From: Solea solea
Taxonomy: Eukaryota; Chordata; Actinopteri; Pleuronectiformes; Soleidae
Reading direction: 5' to 3'
NCBI RefSeq assembly: GCF_958295425.1
Contig: NC_081142.1
Location: 6,466,917 to 6,530,916, forward strand
DNA length: 64,000 nucleotides
Of this stretch, positions 49,245 to 61,290 are shown one piece after another; the stretch's first letter is position 1, and the number at the start of each line of letters is the position of its first letter. The notes beneath the pieces are model-generated. The model was not told the DNA's origin. It saw nothing but the letters and a program-made list of their open reading frames with translations, and did not search any database. Both the position numbers and the translations under genes were made by a program.

Positions 49245-52200
49245 TCAACAGCTGTCTCTGTTAGAGATTTTTGGATGTAAAAGTTGAAGGATGCGATCGC
49301 TCTTTGTGAGATCTGCAGGGAGTTCATTATGCTGTAAAACACACATGAGAACACAGTGAATGAGTCGAGGTTTCCGACTGTTCTGTGTTCACCTTCTCAT
49401 CTGTCAACTCTCAAAGCCTTGCCTTATTTGGCAGCGTGGGGTCGGCGTTGGCACCGAGCAGCAGCAGAACAGTCTGCAGATTTCCTCCCATAACAGCAGC
49501 ATGAAGGGCAGTGGAGCCATTCTGGAAACAACAATGTCAAACAGTGTGGACTCAAAGCTAATGGCATGCTGTATATTCCGCTCACAGATAAAAACTATTT
49601 GAAATATGCTCTTTTATCCTGTGTCAAAGGAAAACATGATACTGGGAAACGATATGAGAAGAGAAGATGGATGCTACTCTCATGTCTAACATATGCCTAT
49701 ACAGTACATTGAATACTAGGGATGCCCAATATTATCAGCAAGATATCTTTTAAATGCTTCAAACTGGATTATTGGATATCAGCAAACATGGCAAGATCCA
49801 CCGGCATCGGTTATTGGCCCAAGCACTGGCAAAAACGCCAATATCATGCCTCTCTATTGAATACCATAACATATATCCTGGTTCTATATGATACAGATTG
49901 AACTAATGAGATACAACAGCTGGTACCCAGTGTCTTCCTGTTGTTAAAGCAACATTTGGACTACAAACAACTATAAACTAGAGACAGAGACAGTGACAGT
50001 GTCCTCTACCTTAAGACGGCCAAGTGAAGGAGAAAACTTGAGGAGCTCCTCAATGACACTGCTGTGTCCCTTTAAAGCTGCTTTGAATAATGCTGTTGAT
50101 CCATCCTGAAGAGAAAGAAAAATAATGATAATGACTAATTGTAGATAAATCACCACACTGGATTGCTTGCCTCTATATAGAATGGTCTTCATCCCCTGTG
50201 AAAGAGTTAAACGTGTATTTATTGAAACTTAACTACCACTTGGGTGCTGTGGAATCATGCCACAAACTGAGAGTAAACCAAAACTGTTTGAGCAATGAGG
50301 TGAAAGAAAGAGACATTACCGAAAAGGTAGTAGTGAAATATTATTGGTTCCCACTGCCATTAAACATGGTAAACCGAGTCTCCCCATCCGTTAATTGCAC
50401 AACTGTCCAACAGTTCACTTGACAGGCTTCCATGTATGTGATGTTGAGGCAGATGAAATCTGAGATGCAGGTACTGAAGTAGTAATGATTAAATGCCTGA
50501 TTCAGTGGTTAGCATTTGTGCCACACAGCAAGAAGGTCCTCAGTTTGGATCCCAACCGGTGGACTTTCACGTTCTCCTCATGTCTATGTGGGTTGTTTAT
50601 CTAGTGGTTGGATTCATGCAGAATATGGGTTCTGAGTGTTGAAAAGTGAACTGTTTCTGATTGTTTTTTGTTATTTTACACTATATGTACATTCAGTTCT
50701 ATGAGTCAGTTTGGCACTACATGTAAGCTGCTGACTAGTCGTATGTGGGTTAAAATAAATACATAAAAATGAATGAACTAAACACTTTATGTGTGTTTTT
50801 TATGTGCTTTATCAATTCTAAATGAACAACCCACTTGTCTGTCAGCATCCCGATCCGCACCACGCAGGAGCAGCACCCTCACCACCTCACCGTGTCCCAT
50901 CTGAGCTGCCATCCACAGGGGGGCAGTGCCATCCTGGACAACATGAAGACAGCATGGGAAATATAAGAGAAGCTGAGAGCTAGAGGGACAATGGGCCTGT
51001 GTCCGCCCTTAAATCCCAAAACAGGCGAGGACATTACCTCCCTCACTTGGTTAACCTTGGCACCAGATGCAAGCAGCTGACGAATCACAGTCACATGACC
51101 CTCTTGAGCGGCGAGGAACAGAGGCGTGGCACCATCCTAAAACATAAAAGAACCATCTCGTAGACGAGGCCACATTTGTCTCTTGTACTCGCTGTCTGAC
51201 AGATAATATCCCTGCTGAGTGAAAGTGTATTTATACAAAATATAATACTATAATTTCATGAATACAAGTTTGTGCTGTTTGGTAGTTTTCCACATCCTGA
51301 TCCTGATGTATGTCAGTCAGGTCTGACTCAGCGGTCTGCAGAAACCTGAGCAACCAGATTCCTGCTGCTGGGACAATGCAATGCAAGAAGCTCTCAGACT
51401 AGGAGGCTTAACACGAGGCCACGTCTGACAGTGAGAGGAGACAAAGAGAGATACACCTGCTTACATTCAACTGCTCATGAATGTTGGCTCCATTCTTTAG
51501 CAAGATCTCCACCACCTTGGAGTGTCCATACTGTGCAGCGGCAGTGAGAGCCGTGCCACCATCCTGCCACAAAACAACAACAAAAAAATAAATAATAACG
51601 AGAGAATTCAACCAAAAACACAGATAATCAGCCCTGTGAGCTACAGGAAGAACATATCTAAGGCCTTCAGAGGGAAGCCTGAGGATGAGGCTCTTCTGTG
51701 CATCACTTTTGTCTCCTTATCTCTTCAGGAAACACTATGAATCACAGTCTGAGATGATAGATAGTATCGGCCCATTGTCTGTCACAGTCAACACTAACAG
51801 TGTGTCAATGAATTCTGTGGCATACCTTTGTCTGGAATTCAGTGGAGGCACCAAATTCAAAGAGGAGCTTCACAATCTCATGGTAGCCCTGCTGGGAGGC
51901 GAAGAACAGGGCAGTGGAACCTGTCTGGAGAGGACGATGTGAGAAGATACTGCTGTTGTAATTTCACTTGACCTTGACTCCCACTTTTTATCACTGAAAT
52001 ATGGTACTAAATAGACTATTATCAAATCCAGGCCCTGGTTAGGAGTCTCCTTGGATTTCCAGGCAGTCTGCAACTTTTTTTTTCAACAAGAAGGTTTCTT
52101 TTATTAGATAAGATTAGATTGGACACCCAGAACATTTACTTGTTATAGTTTACAGAATAAGCTATACAAACAATAAAGTAGAAATATAAAAAAAAATGCA

Positions 52201-55200
52201 CGAAATACAAATAAAATATGAAACATATTTACATAATGAAGAATATAGATCTTTCACTATGAAAAGTGGCGTAAAAAGGTGCGGTGGTACAGTATTATTA
52301 CACAGATATACTTCACTTTCTATACTGATAATAAAAATGTATGACAGATAAATAATTACTAGGATGCACAAAGTCAAAAGGTTAAACTACATTTTAAAAA
52401 ACAAGGAATAACAGGAAGACTGAAAATGAACAATGCACAAATGCACAAGAGACAGATCTGTTTAGTCAGTACAAAGTGTTAAAAACAATTATTAACAGTT
52501 CCACAGGTCACGATCATACAGCAGAGCTTAACTTAACTTAGCTCACAGACAGGAAAAAGGCCACAGCTCTGTCAGAAGCCAAAAAACCCCATCCACTTGT
52601 CAGCACCTCTAAAGCTCACACAGTAACACGTCATATCTCATTTGTCTAATCTCTAAAAATCACAGTCTAAAACATGGCAGGATGTGCTTTTATGCAAGGA
52701 CTATGTGCTATGTGTCTATTTCTCAGTGAGGAGCAGTGACTTCAGCTCATTATCTGCCAACGTTCGTTGATTCCACATTCCTTGTGACGCTAAACCCGCA
52801 TTATTATTATTGTTATTTTGTTTCTGTAAGGTTATTTTCCCATCACGTAATTTAAAACAATTCAATTTACATATGGCAAAGGCTACAATGATTGTTCTAT
52901 ACCCATTTAAAATGTAGAAAGAATGTATACCTTGTATTGGAACATAACAGTTAATATTTAGATGGTAATCATCCGTATTTTCTTCTTTAAGTTTGATTGC
53001 AATTCAAATCACAATATACTGCATGTATATATACACCCAAATTCTTCAGTCCTAGCATATGCCTAGTAAGTTTACATCAATGTGCAACATTTAGCATCTT
53101 TATAAATACTTTAACTCATATTGAGTACCTCATACTTTTATCTAACTCAAGCACTGAAGTTATTTTTTAAATGCAATTATGTTGCCACTTTGGTAAAAGT
53201 GCTGAGCATGGTGAGCTCAGTAATCACATTATTTTTCAAACAATTATAATAAAGCTCTCTTACTGCAGTCATCTTACCTCCCTCTGGTAGTTGATGTCAG
53301 CTCCTTGCATAATGAGTTCTTTGACACACTCATAATGGCCGCTGTATGACGCCACCATCAGTGCTGTAGTTCCATACTGAAAGGAAACATGTCAACATTA
53401 GATGCCATTTGTCAGGAAACCTGCTCTACATGTGCTGATGAAGCTATAAAATGAATGCATATGTTCCAAATGAACACATGAAATGCCCACCGTTTTGTTG
53501 TGGAGGGGAAAAGAAACACATAGACGTGAAATTGTGATGCACACCCTCAACCAAACACACACACACAGTCTGATGTCCATGTATTCAGAGAACACATTGA
53601 CTTACATTCTGGAATTTTCTGGAAACATGCACTTACCTTAACCATAACTACCCTACCCTCATCCTAACCATACAACATGTCTTCATCTTCAAATGTATTC
53701 ATTTATGTTCAGGGGACTTGCTTTTTGTCCCCATAAAGAAGACAAATCCCCATAAAGTGACCATGTGTAAACAGATTTAAGTCCCCACAACATGTGCAAT
53801 ACCTACAACACACACAAACTAGTTTTTATATCTTAGTGAGGACACATCATAGACATAACGCATTCCCTAGCCCCTTACCCCAACCTTAACAATCACAACT
53901 AACCCTAAGGTAACGGTAACTAAAACCAGGTCTTAACCCTGAAAAGGCCCTTTAAAATTGTGGGGCCCTGACAAAGATAGGTTTGTATGTTATTTTGGAC
54001 CTCACAAAGATATAAATATAAGTAAACACACACACACACCAAACCTCTGTCTTCCTACCACGGGTGGGTTATGGTTAAAACGTGCAGCTGAGCAGAGCCA
54101 GGTACATGCAGTGTTCCTACACTGTCTCTGCAGTCTGCGTCCACGCGGCCGCTGTTGAGCAGCAGCTGAAGAAGAGCCAAGTTCCCTTTCCGAGCTGCCC
54201 AAAACACAGCATTAGCCAGGGGTGTTTCCTTCTGTAGAGTGAATACACAAAACAAAACACTGACCTCAAACCACTATTACTGCATTATACTGTCCACACA
54301 CTGACAACAGAGCACGGAGAATAAAAACAGGAGAGAGTAGAATGGGAGTGTATTGGTTAAAAGTGTGTGTGGTTATGAATGAGAGGCAGATCAAGTGTCT
54401 GCAGACAAACATCCATAAGCAATACTTACCAGACCATGACCTTAACCACACACCCAACATTCAGACTTTTGACTAGTAATCAGTTATAGAGAAATGCACA
54501 TCAGTGCTTTAACCCCTGACCCTATCCATCAAACCTCAACTCCTCACCTGAGCCTAACTTAAAGGTCCAGTGTTAAAGGTCCATTATTTCACCAATGATA
54601 TTTAGGTGAAATCTATATTAATATTGGGAGCTGGGTCAGCTCTGTCAAGGCCTCCATTTTGGCCCACAATGTTTTTACACAACAATGTTTAGCCCACAAT
54701 GGAAAAACTAAACATCTTTTGAGTTTTGATGCCAACTGAAGGCAACATGAGTTCACCAACACACTTGAAAGGGAAGAGTGAGGTGAGGGATCACCAATAC
54801 ATGTTGCTAAATTTTACACACTATACCTTTAACCACTTTAACCCTTAGAACACAGAGCATTTTGGGTGCTTTTTTCCAATACTATGTTTAAACGTACAGT
54901 ATATACAGAGGCTACAAGAATGTGCAATATAGAGTTTCTTATATCCTTTTTTTCAGTACAACCTAGGCAATCTGATGGGAAAAAATGGATTTGGAGCAAA
55001 AAGTACTCAAAATGTTTAAAATCAGATTGAATTTGTGGAATTTGGGAATACGTCACAGTTCAAAGTTCACTTGTCTTGTTTTTTATGAACAAAAAGAAAA
55101 GATCCGCGCCGCATGAGCACTAAGGGTTAAAATTGCCCTGAATGCTTCTCTGCCTCTCTGGATATTAAAAAAACCAAGAACTATGCTTCTCAGATTTATC

Positions 55201-56143
55201 TGATTATGAGCAATTGAGGGACCAGGAGGGTCACGCGGTTGGTGTAGTTGTTAACCCTCTTTTGCCTTTAGACTCTGGTTCACGACCCGGTCAGAACAAG
55301 GGCTTTTCTGCATGGAGTGTGCATGTTCTCCCCGTGTTTGTGTGGGTTTTCTGCGGGTTCTCCAGTTTCCTTCCACAGTCCAAAAACATACAGATTTGGG
55401 GATTAGGTAAACTGGACACTCTAACTTGACTGTAGGTGTGAGTGTGAGAGTGGATGGTTGTTTGTGTGTATGTGGCCTTGTGATGGACTGGTGTCCTGTG
55501 CAGGGTGTACCCCGCCTTTTGCCCTGTGTCAGATGGGATTAGCACCAGTGGCCCCCACAAACCTTATGTGGAGGATAAAGCAGCAGAAGAGTGAGTGAGT
55601 GAGTCATGATATTAAACTTAATTCTAACCTTAAATCTAAAACATACGTCTTAACTCTCAAAAAGCCTTTTCAAGTACCACAGTGTGTCCTCACAACTACA
55701 AACATGATTCATCCTAACTTCAACCTGTTTATTAGAAAGGAGGTTAGGACCAGGACCCTATGATGAGTACTGGTCAACGTTTATACAAGGTAACAACAGT
55801 GTATGTATATATCATATACATACAATCCATATTCAGTGATTGTCTAGTTGACCCATTTTTTTTAACAAAAAAAAAAAGTCTTCCAGAACCATAATCAGTT
55901 AATACCTAAACACATTCTTACTTAACCAGGTTCAATCTTATTAGGACCAGGACTAGGTCACCATGACGTCTCCTGATCCTGATAAGATCAGTGTTCAAAG
56001 ATAATAACCTTTAAAGATTACAAGTATATTTATACCTGCACACACACACACACAAACACACACAGTCAGATTGTATAACAGGCCCTGGGCGAAGCGTGCA
56101 AAGCATGATGGAGGCAAAAACGCTGCTTTACCTTAAAAGACAT
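49245..56143 (-). CDS. ankrd29: Ankyrin repeat domain protein 29
   Basis: An all-ankyrin-repeat protein of unknown function; the fold suggests protein binding. Exons, minus strand: 56132-56143, 54121-54231, 53278-53376, 51826-51924, 51465-51563, 51038-51136, 50835-50933, 50010-50105, 49423-49521, 49245-49331. They sum to 900 nt, 299 aa (human 301). All introns are phase 0 and six exons are exactly 99 nt, one 33-residue ankyrin repeat each. The start MSFKKETPLANAVFWAARKG matches human SFKKETPLANAAFWAARRG. Repeat signatures include GTTALMVASYSGHYECVKEL, GGTALTAAAQYGHSKVVEIL and GSTALHAAVMGGNLQTVLLL. The last exon HNELPADLTKSDRILQLL matches human ANELPAELTKNERILRLL. The intron after the ninth exon begins with GC (AAG|GCAAGG) instead of GT. 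The first coding exon encodes only four residues. Confidence 0.93.
49717..49860. repeat. Probable decayed dispersed repeat in ankrd29 intron
   Basis: GGGATGCCCAATATTATCAG followed by GGATTATTGGATATCAGC and CATCGGTTATTGGCCCAAGC has the look of a widespread fish transposon remnant. No second copy was confirmed in the window. Confidence 0.3.
50505..50660 (+). mobile_element. tRNA-headed SINE-like repeat, copy 2 (decayed)
   Basis: CAGTGGTTAGCATTTGTGCC (A-box-like), AGCAAGAAGGTCCTCAGTTT and GGATCCCAACC (B-box-like) are followed by GTTCTCCTCATGTCTATGTG. The order matches 4340-4606 and 55221-55612, with a shortened body. Confidence 0.6.
53634..54030. repeat. Dispersed repeat rich in CCCCA/TAACC units
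   Basis: CTTTTTGTCCCCATAAAGAA, AAGTCCCCACAACATGTG, CCCTAGCCCCTTACCCCAAC and CTTAACCCTGAAAAGGCC characterise a repeat lying in ankrd29 intron 2. A shorter relative is at about 12975-13070 upstream of slc35d1. Confidence 0.55.
54838..55075 (+). repeat. Dispersed repeat pair, copy 1
   Basis: Direct relative of 58189-58443: shared phrases are GAACACAGAGCATTTTG, ACTATGTTTAAACGTACAGT, ATATACAGAGGCTACAAGAA, CTTATATCC, AATCTGATGGGAAAAA, AAGTACTCAAAATGTTTAAA and ACAGTTCAAAGTTCACTT. It lies in ankrd29 intron 1. Confidence 0.8.
55221..55612 (+). mobile_element. tRNA-headed SINE-like repeat, copy 3 (fullest)
   Basis: The head GGTTGGTGTAGTTGTTAACC is followed by GACTCTGGTTCACGACCCGG (B-box-like). The body reads GCATGTTCTCCCCGTGTTTG, TTCTCCAGTTTCCTTCCACA and GATGGACTGGTGTCCTGTGC, and the 3' end has GGATAAAGCAGCAGAAGAGT plus a GAGT-repeat tail. 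It lies in ankrd29 intron 1. Confidence 0.75.
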
Positions 56144-57521
56144 GGTGCAGACCTCACTCACTCGTGACTCATGTTTCTTCCTGCGCACTCACTCATTAGA
56201 GACGACGCTGAGCTGAGCGACACTCGCCTGTTTTTGCCGCACTGTGTCTGGGTGTTGGCGGCGGCCGTCCCCAGCCTTAATAACAGACAAGCAGCTGAGC
56301 TGAGCTCATCCTCTGCAGTCAGTGCTGCAAGCAAACGGGTAGCTCTGCATGCCAGCAGGGGGCGCCACTGAGCACAAGCACAACCATCCTTCAGAGAGTG
56401 GAGACAGGAGGAAGGAAACCAAGGTGACACACAGTGTAAATTTAGATACAGACCTCAGGTATAAAGTTAGAGTATGTAATTGCGCCAGTTTTGCTGCTTT
56501 TATCAGATTAGATGAAAGTTGAAGCGCATTGTAGATAAGACAAAGCAAGATAAGATTTAATTGACATTACAGTGCAAAGGGTAGTGGCAAATGCAATTAA
56601 ATATAAAAGAGAATATAAATAAGAACAGAAACAGATGGTTCCTTGTCAAGTTTAGAACGTCTTTGCTGTTCACAGAGTAATTTTTACCCACTAAAAGTCT
56701 CCCAAATTGAGCACTTTGTACTCATTTTACATTATTTGACATTAACATTATATGGTGTTATTGTCTTATTGTAATTTGGATAAGTTGACTTTGTTGGTGT
56801 GTATTTTTGTTGCTGCTGCCACTTGGAAAAGAGATTTTCCAAGTTTACCATTAAAAAGTCCCAAAAATGTTTTAAATGTTTTAAAATTGCCGTTTGTAGA
56901 TGGACCCTGAAGTTTAGGAAGTATTTGCCATTCACAACAATATTTCCCCACTAATGTCTCACCAACTGAACATGTTGAACACAGATTTTTACTTGCTTAA
57001 TTTTATATATAGACATTTGTTAAATTACAGTAAAAGAGAGAGAGAATTAAATGAATTAAAATGTGTGAATCAACATTTTCAACCCTTTACATTGATAAAA
57101 CAATAAGTAAAGCAATACATTTCTTCATAATCCTTTCTCAGGTTTAACTTCTTTTGGATTTTGAATGCAAACATTTAAATTGCAATGCAGTATTTTAACA
57201 TGAAATGACTGGTATTTTGATGTTGTAATGGATCTGTGTACTTTCTTCGACCACTGATTTTGGAAAGTCACATTTCAGTTGTTGTGTTCAATTCTAAACT
57301 AGTATTTGAAAGATTTACCAAATTGCAGCTTTCACTCTCTCTAAAGGATAATGAGGTATTACCGAGGAGGAGCAGGGGACGCATCTTATTTTTGTTGACT
57401 AATATCCTTCTCAGGTGTTTCAAAGTGTTGATTTAGGGATTTTGTAAAAGTATAGTGGAAGCATGTACTTATTGCAAAGCTTTATAAGGAAGGTAGGCTG
57501 CGAGTCTGCTGCTGTACGAAC
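56144..57521. other. Divergent spacer between ankrd29 and the cathepsin gene
   Basis: The GC-richer left end, about 56144-56420, with GCGGCGGCCG, is the likely ankrd29 promoter (minus strand). The rest is AT-rich. No independent gene is seen. Confidence 0.45.
57482..57489 (+). promoter_or_regulatory. TATA-like box upstream of the cathepsin gene
   Basis: TTATAAGG lies 33 bp before the candidate start codon at 57522. Spacing leaves room for only a very short leader. It supports, but does not prove, the proposed first exon. Confidence 0.3.
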
Positions 57522-60500
57522 ATGGGGAAAAAACAGCATCAAGTCAACGCAGGTAAGCTGGTCAAGACTTCTTCATTTAAAGAACTAAAAAATGAATCTT
57601 AAATGTCCTAAGGTTTGACACAAACTTTGAGACTGTGGCTTTAACATGAACTAATTAAGTCAATGAAAGTCTAATCGAATACTTTTTGTTATTTAAAATC
57701 ATGTATAACTTATTTGTGTAGTATGATGTCAGTTCTGTCATAAAAAATAACTTTTTTCTGTCTTAAAACATGTTTTTTTGCAACATGTTTGCAGCACTGT
57801 CTTCACAAATGAGGATTTAAATGTTGTAGCCACAATTTTACTGAAAACACGGATCAAATTTATTAACAGTATAAAAAGTGTGAAGTCCGTGCAGGGGGAA
57901 GATGTGTGATGTTTTAACTTAAGGTGGGAATTGTGCAACACATTCATTTCCATCAGTGTGCAGTGAAACAACAACAACTTTCATATGTATAAATTGTAAT
58001 GTTTTATCCTTTATGTTGTGCTATTTACTTGTTTACTTGCATAACGGACTTTGTTCTGCTTTATGTTTGTTTGTATTATTGGTTTACTATATCCTGTATT
58101 ATGCTCACAAGGGAATGCTGATTTCTTAGCCCCTAGAGGTTTTCTTTCATCATTTCATGAACATTTTACTGCCACTGTCCCTTTTTTTTTTAGAACACAC
58201 AGAGCATTTTGCCTGCTTTTTTCCATGACTATGTTTAAACATACAGTATATACAGAGGATATAAGAATGTACAACATAGAGTGTCTTATATCCTTTTCTT
58301 TTCAGCACATCAACCAATCTGATGGGAAAAAAAATCATTTTCACCAACTTTAGAAACATACCTGAGCAGGAAGTACTCAAAAGGTTTAAAATCGGATTGA
58401 ATTTGTGAAATTTGGAAATACATCACAGTTCAAAGTTCACTTCTGAACAATTATTGCTACTTTAAATCACTACTAAAAATGCGATATACTTAGAATGAAT
58501 CTACAACACATGAGAAGCATTTTTTAAAGCCTGAATATGTGACCTATAAACACACACACACTCATGCCCATATAAGGAGTTGTGCATTATTCCCATGGCA
58601 AATTATCATGGGTGCACCTGCGGCACAGATCTTGAAATTAGTGTAGCATTAGTTATTCCATGGAGTACATTATACATGACAAAGCAGAAGCATGAAAACA
58701 ACAAATCTCTTGTGCTTGAAGGTCAGCAGTGCAGCCTCCTGCTGAGGGCAGCGCTGCTCTCTGTCCTGCTGTGCGGTCCTAAGCATGTGGCGTCAGACTC
58801 AGACGAGGTCGTTTTCACTGAGTGGGAGATCTGGAAGAGCAGCCACGGCGTAAGCTATGACGACATGGTGAGCCCAACACTGAGGAACAGGGAACGCACG
58901 TGGGCTTTTTCCGTCACCTGAGCTCATGTCCATGTTTTGTGTGATACTGTTCAGGACGACATGCAAAGAAGGGTCATCTGGGAGGACAACAAGCAGAGGA
59001 TTGAAGACAATAATCAAAGGTTTTTTACAGGGATGAGGTCATTCACTATGGCCATGAACAAATATGGAGACCTGGTAAGAACCTTTCCCACCCTGATTTC
59101 CCAACACATATCTATCTCTATATTGACCTCAGTCTGCTCCTTGTGCTGGTCCCAAACCCTGATAAATGGGAGGGTTGCATCAGGAAGGACATCCAACATA
59201 AAAATCTCTGCCAAATCAAATGTGCAGATCATCTACACTCAACAAACTAACATTGTAGTTGACTGCTTCTGGATTTGCTGAATGTTGGTGTTTTTTGAGC
59301 CAGAGCTGATTGCTTATCCTCAGCATTCTGTGTGTATCCTCTGATTTTTTTTAATCATTGGGATATTCTGGGATGTGAATTTGGCCTTTTGAATTTGATC
59401 ACGTTGAATATTAGAATCTGTAAACAACTGAAAAGGAGATATTTGAAATTAGAATTAAAAAAACATCAAACAAATTATTTAATTTTGAAACTCTGGTGTG
59501 ATAGATTCACTTATTCATTTATTCTTATTCTTTTTACAATAATAAATAATAATAAAAAATCCACAGTCTACAGACATTGAAACTGAGACTAGCACCCAGT
59601 TCACTATTAATATGTTTAATCGATAACCTCAAAGCTTTGCTCTTTAGTTATGAGTTTTTAAACCGTTATTAAACTTATTTTCCATATAGACAGGACAAGA
59701 ATACCAGGTTATGCAAGGTGCCATGATGGACGCCCGCTTTGTAAAGCGAGGTCCAACGGCCTCTGCCCAGCGGCTGCGTCATAATGCTAAGAATTTAGAT
59801 GCTACGTTTGTTGACTACAGGAACCTGGGTTATGTCACTGAGGTGAAAGACCAGGTAAGACATTCTTACAGCCACAGTAGCTTTTTCTTTAAGAGTTAAA
59901 AATGAACACACTAAAAAAAGAATCTATGTTTTAAATGATCCAAACAGGGTTACTGTGGCTCATGCTGGGCCTTCAGCACTACAGGAGCCATCGAAGGACA
60001 GATATACAAAAATACAGGTCAGCTCGTCTCCTTGAGTGAGCAGAACTTGGTCGACTGCTCCAAACCGTACGGCACCTACGGCTGCAGCGGAGCCTGGATG
60101 GCGAACGCCTACGATTACGTGGTGAACAATGGGCTGCAGTCGACCAGCACGTACCCTTACACTTCAGTGGTGAGGCCGCTGCCTTCATCAGAACAGCTAA
60201 AACACTCACAGTTGTATTCTGTTTCCAGCCCAGTCACTCTGGTTTTGTGTGTACAGGATACTCAGCCCTGTTATTATGACGGCAGACTTGCAGAGGCTCA
60301 TATTAAAGACTACAGGTTCATACCCAAAGGAGACGAGCAGGCCCTGGCTGACGCTGTGGCAACCATTGGTCCAATCACAGTGGCCATTGATGCAGATCAT
60401 TCCAGCTTCCTGTTCTACAGCTCAGGTTAATTCTCATCATTGTTTCCCTTGATTCTGCCTCTGTTTAATCCTTCATCTGAAAACATGCTCTGTCAAGCAA

Positions 60501-61290
60501 AACTATCAGACTTGACTGAGGGATTGTGTGTGTGTATACAGAGGGCAGCACACGGGTGTGAGGTGGGAGGGCAATAATTGTTTATCCCATCAAACTTTTC
60601 ATGGACACTAATCCTTTTGCAGCATCTCAGTTTACTACGGTCCGTCTTGACATAAAGCAAATCACTTCCTGTGTGCAGCATGGGATGACACCACTCACCA
60701 GGCAACAAGAGATGGAAACACTGAGGCAGTTGTTTGGAGCTGATTTAAATTTTTTCTATTTTCTATTTCTATTCTATTTTCTTTATTTGTTGGTGGAGAA
60801 CAACCTGTTACTAAAAGTAAAGTGAAAATTGGACTTAAATCCATCAGGTGACCACAAACCAAATAACCAAATAAAATAAATGTGGGTAAAAGCAGGACGT
60901 GTGTAAGTGCCACATATTGACAAAGGGTAAACAAACTAAAACAGGATAATATTATTTTAGTTAATAGTGGTTTGAATTTAACCTGCAGGAATATACGAAG
61001 AGCCCATGTGTAATCCCAACAACCTGAGTCACGCTGTATTGCTGGTTGGTTACGGCTCTGAAGGAGGTCAAGACTACTGGATCATAAAAAACAGGTCAGA
61101 CCAACTCTGTGCATCAAATATTACATTTTGTTATAGAACATGTACAAATGTTCATTTTAATGAATGCTTTTTTTCCTTTTTCTTTCATAGCTGGGGATCC
61201 AGTTGGGGTGAAGGCGGCTTCATGAGGATGATCCGGGACGGCAGAAACACTTGTGGCATTGCGAGCTATGCGTTGTATCCAATCCTATGA
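57522..61290 (+). CDS. Cathepsin L-like papain-family cysteine protease
   Basis: Secreted or lysosomal C1A protease. Exons: 57522-57552 (tentative), 58722-58867, 58955-59074, 59690-59854, 59948-60169, 60257-60425, 60989-61094, 61191-61290. They sum to 1059 nt, 352 aa (human CTSL 333). A hydrophobic leader (LLLRAALLSVLLC) precedes an I29 prodomain with the ERFNIN pattern (RRVIWEDNKQRIEDNN) and the MNKYGDL motif. The mature domain has Gln in VKDQG, catalytic C160 in CGSCWAFS, H299 in LSHAVLLVGYG and N319 in IIKNSWGSSWGEGG. The C-terminus CGIASYALYPIL is cathepsin L-type. The conserved GCNGG is GCSGAW here (199-204). The start is uncertain: the exon at 57522 keeps frame through an AG|GT junction, but an ATG at 58595 is also in frame. 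Which fish paralogue this is cannot be told; no gene symbol is given. AATAAA lies at 61634-61639. Confidence 0.85.
58189..58443 (+). repeat. Dispersed repeat pair, copy 2
   Basis: Direct relative of 54838-55075, 3.3 kb away in the same orientation: AACACACAGAGCATTTTGCC, ACTATGTTTAAACATACAGT, CAATCTGATGGGAAAAAAAA, GAAGTACTCAAAAGGTTTAA and ATCACAGTTCAAAGTTCACT. It carries a short extra segment (CACCAACTTTAGAAACATAC) absent from copy 1. It lies in the proposed first intron of the cathepsin gene. Confidence 0.8.
59145..59240 (+). mobile_element. Fragment of a dispersed repeat (retroposon 3' end-like)
   Basis: The segment with GGGAGGGTTGCATCAGGAAG, GACATCCAACATAAAAATCT and GCCAAATCAAATGTGCAGAT resembles a repeat end common in fish genomes (GCATCAGGAAGGGCATCC type). 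It lies in intron 3 of the cathepsin gene. No second copy here, so the call is by recognition only. Confidence 0.45.

Noticed and set aside
55221..55300. tRNA gene at the GGTTCACGACC box
   Set aside because: The A and B box-like motifs belong to a SINE head shared by three copies; no foldable acceptor stem or anticodon arm is convincing.
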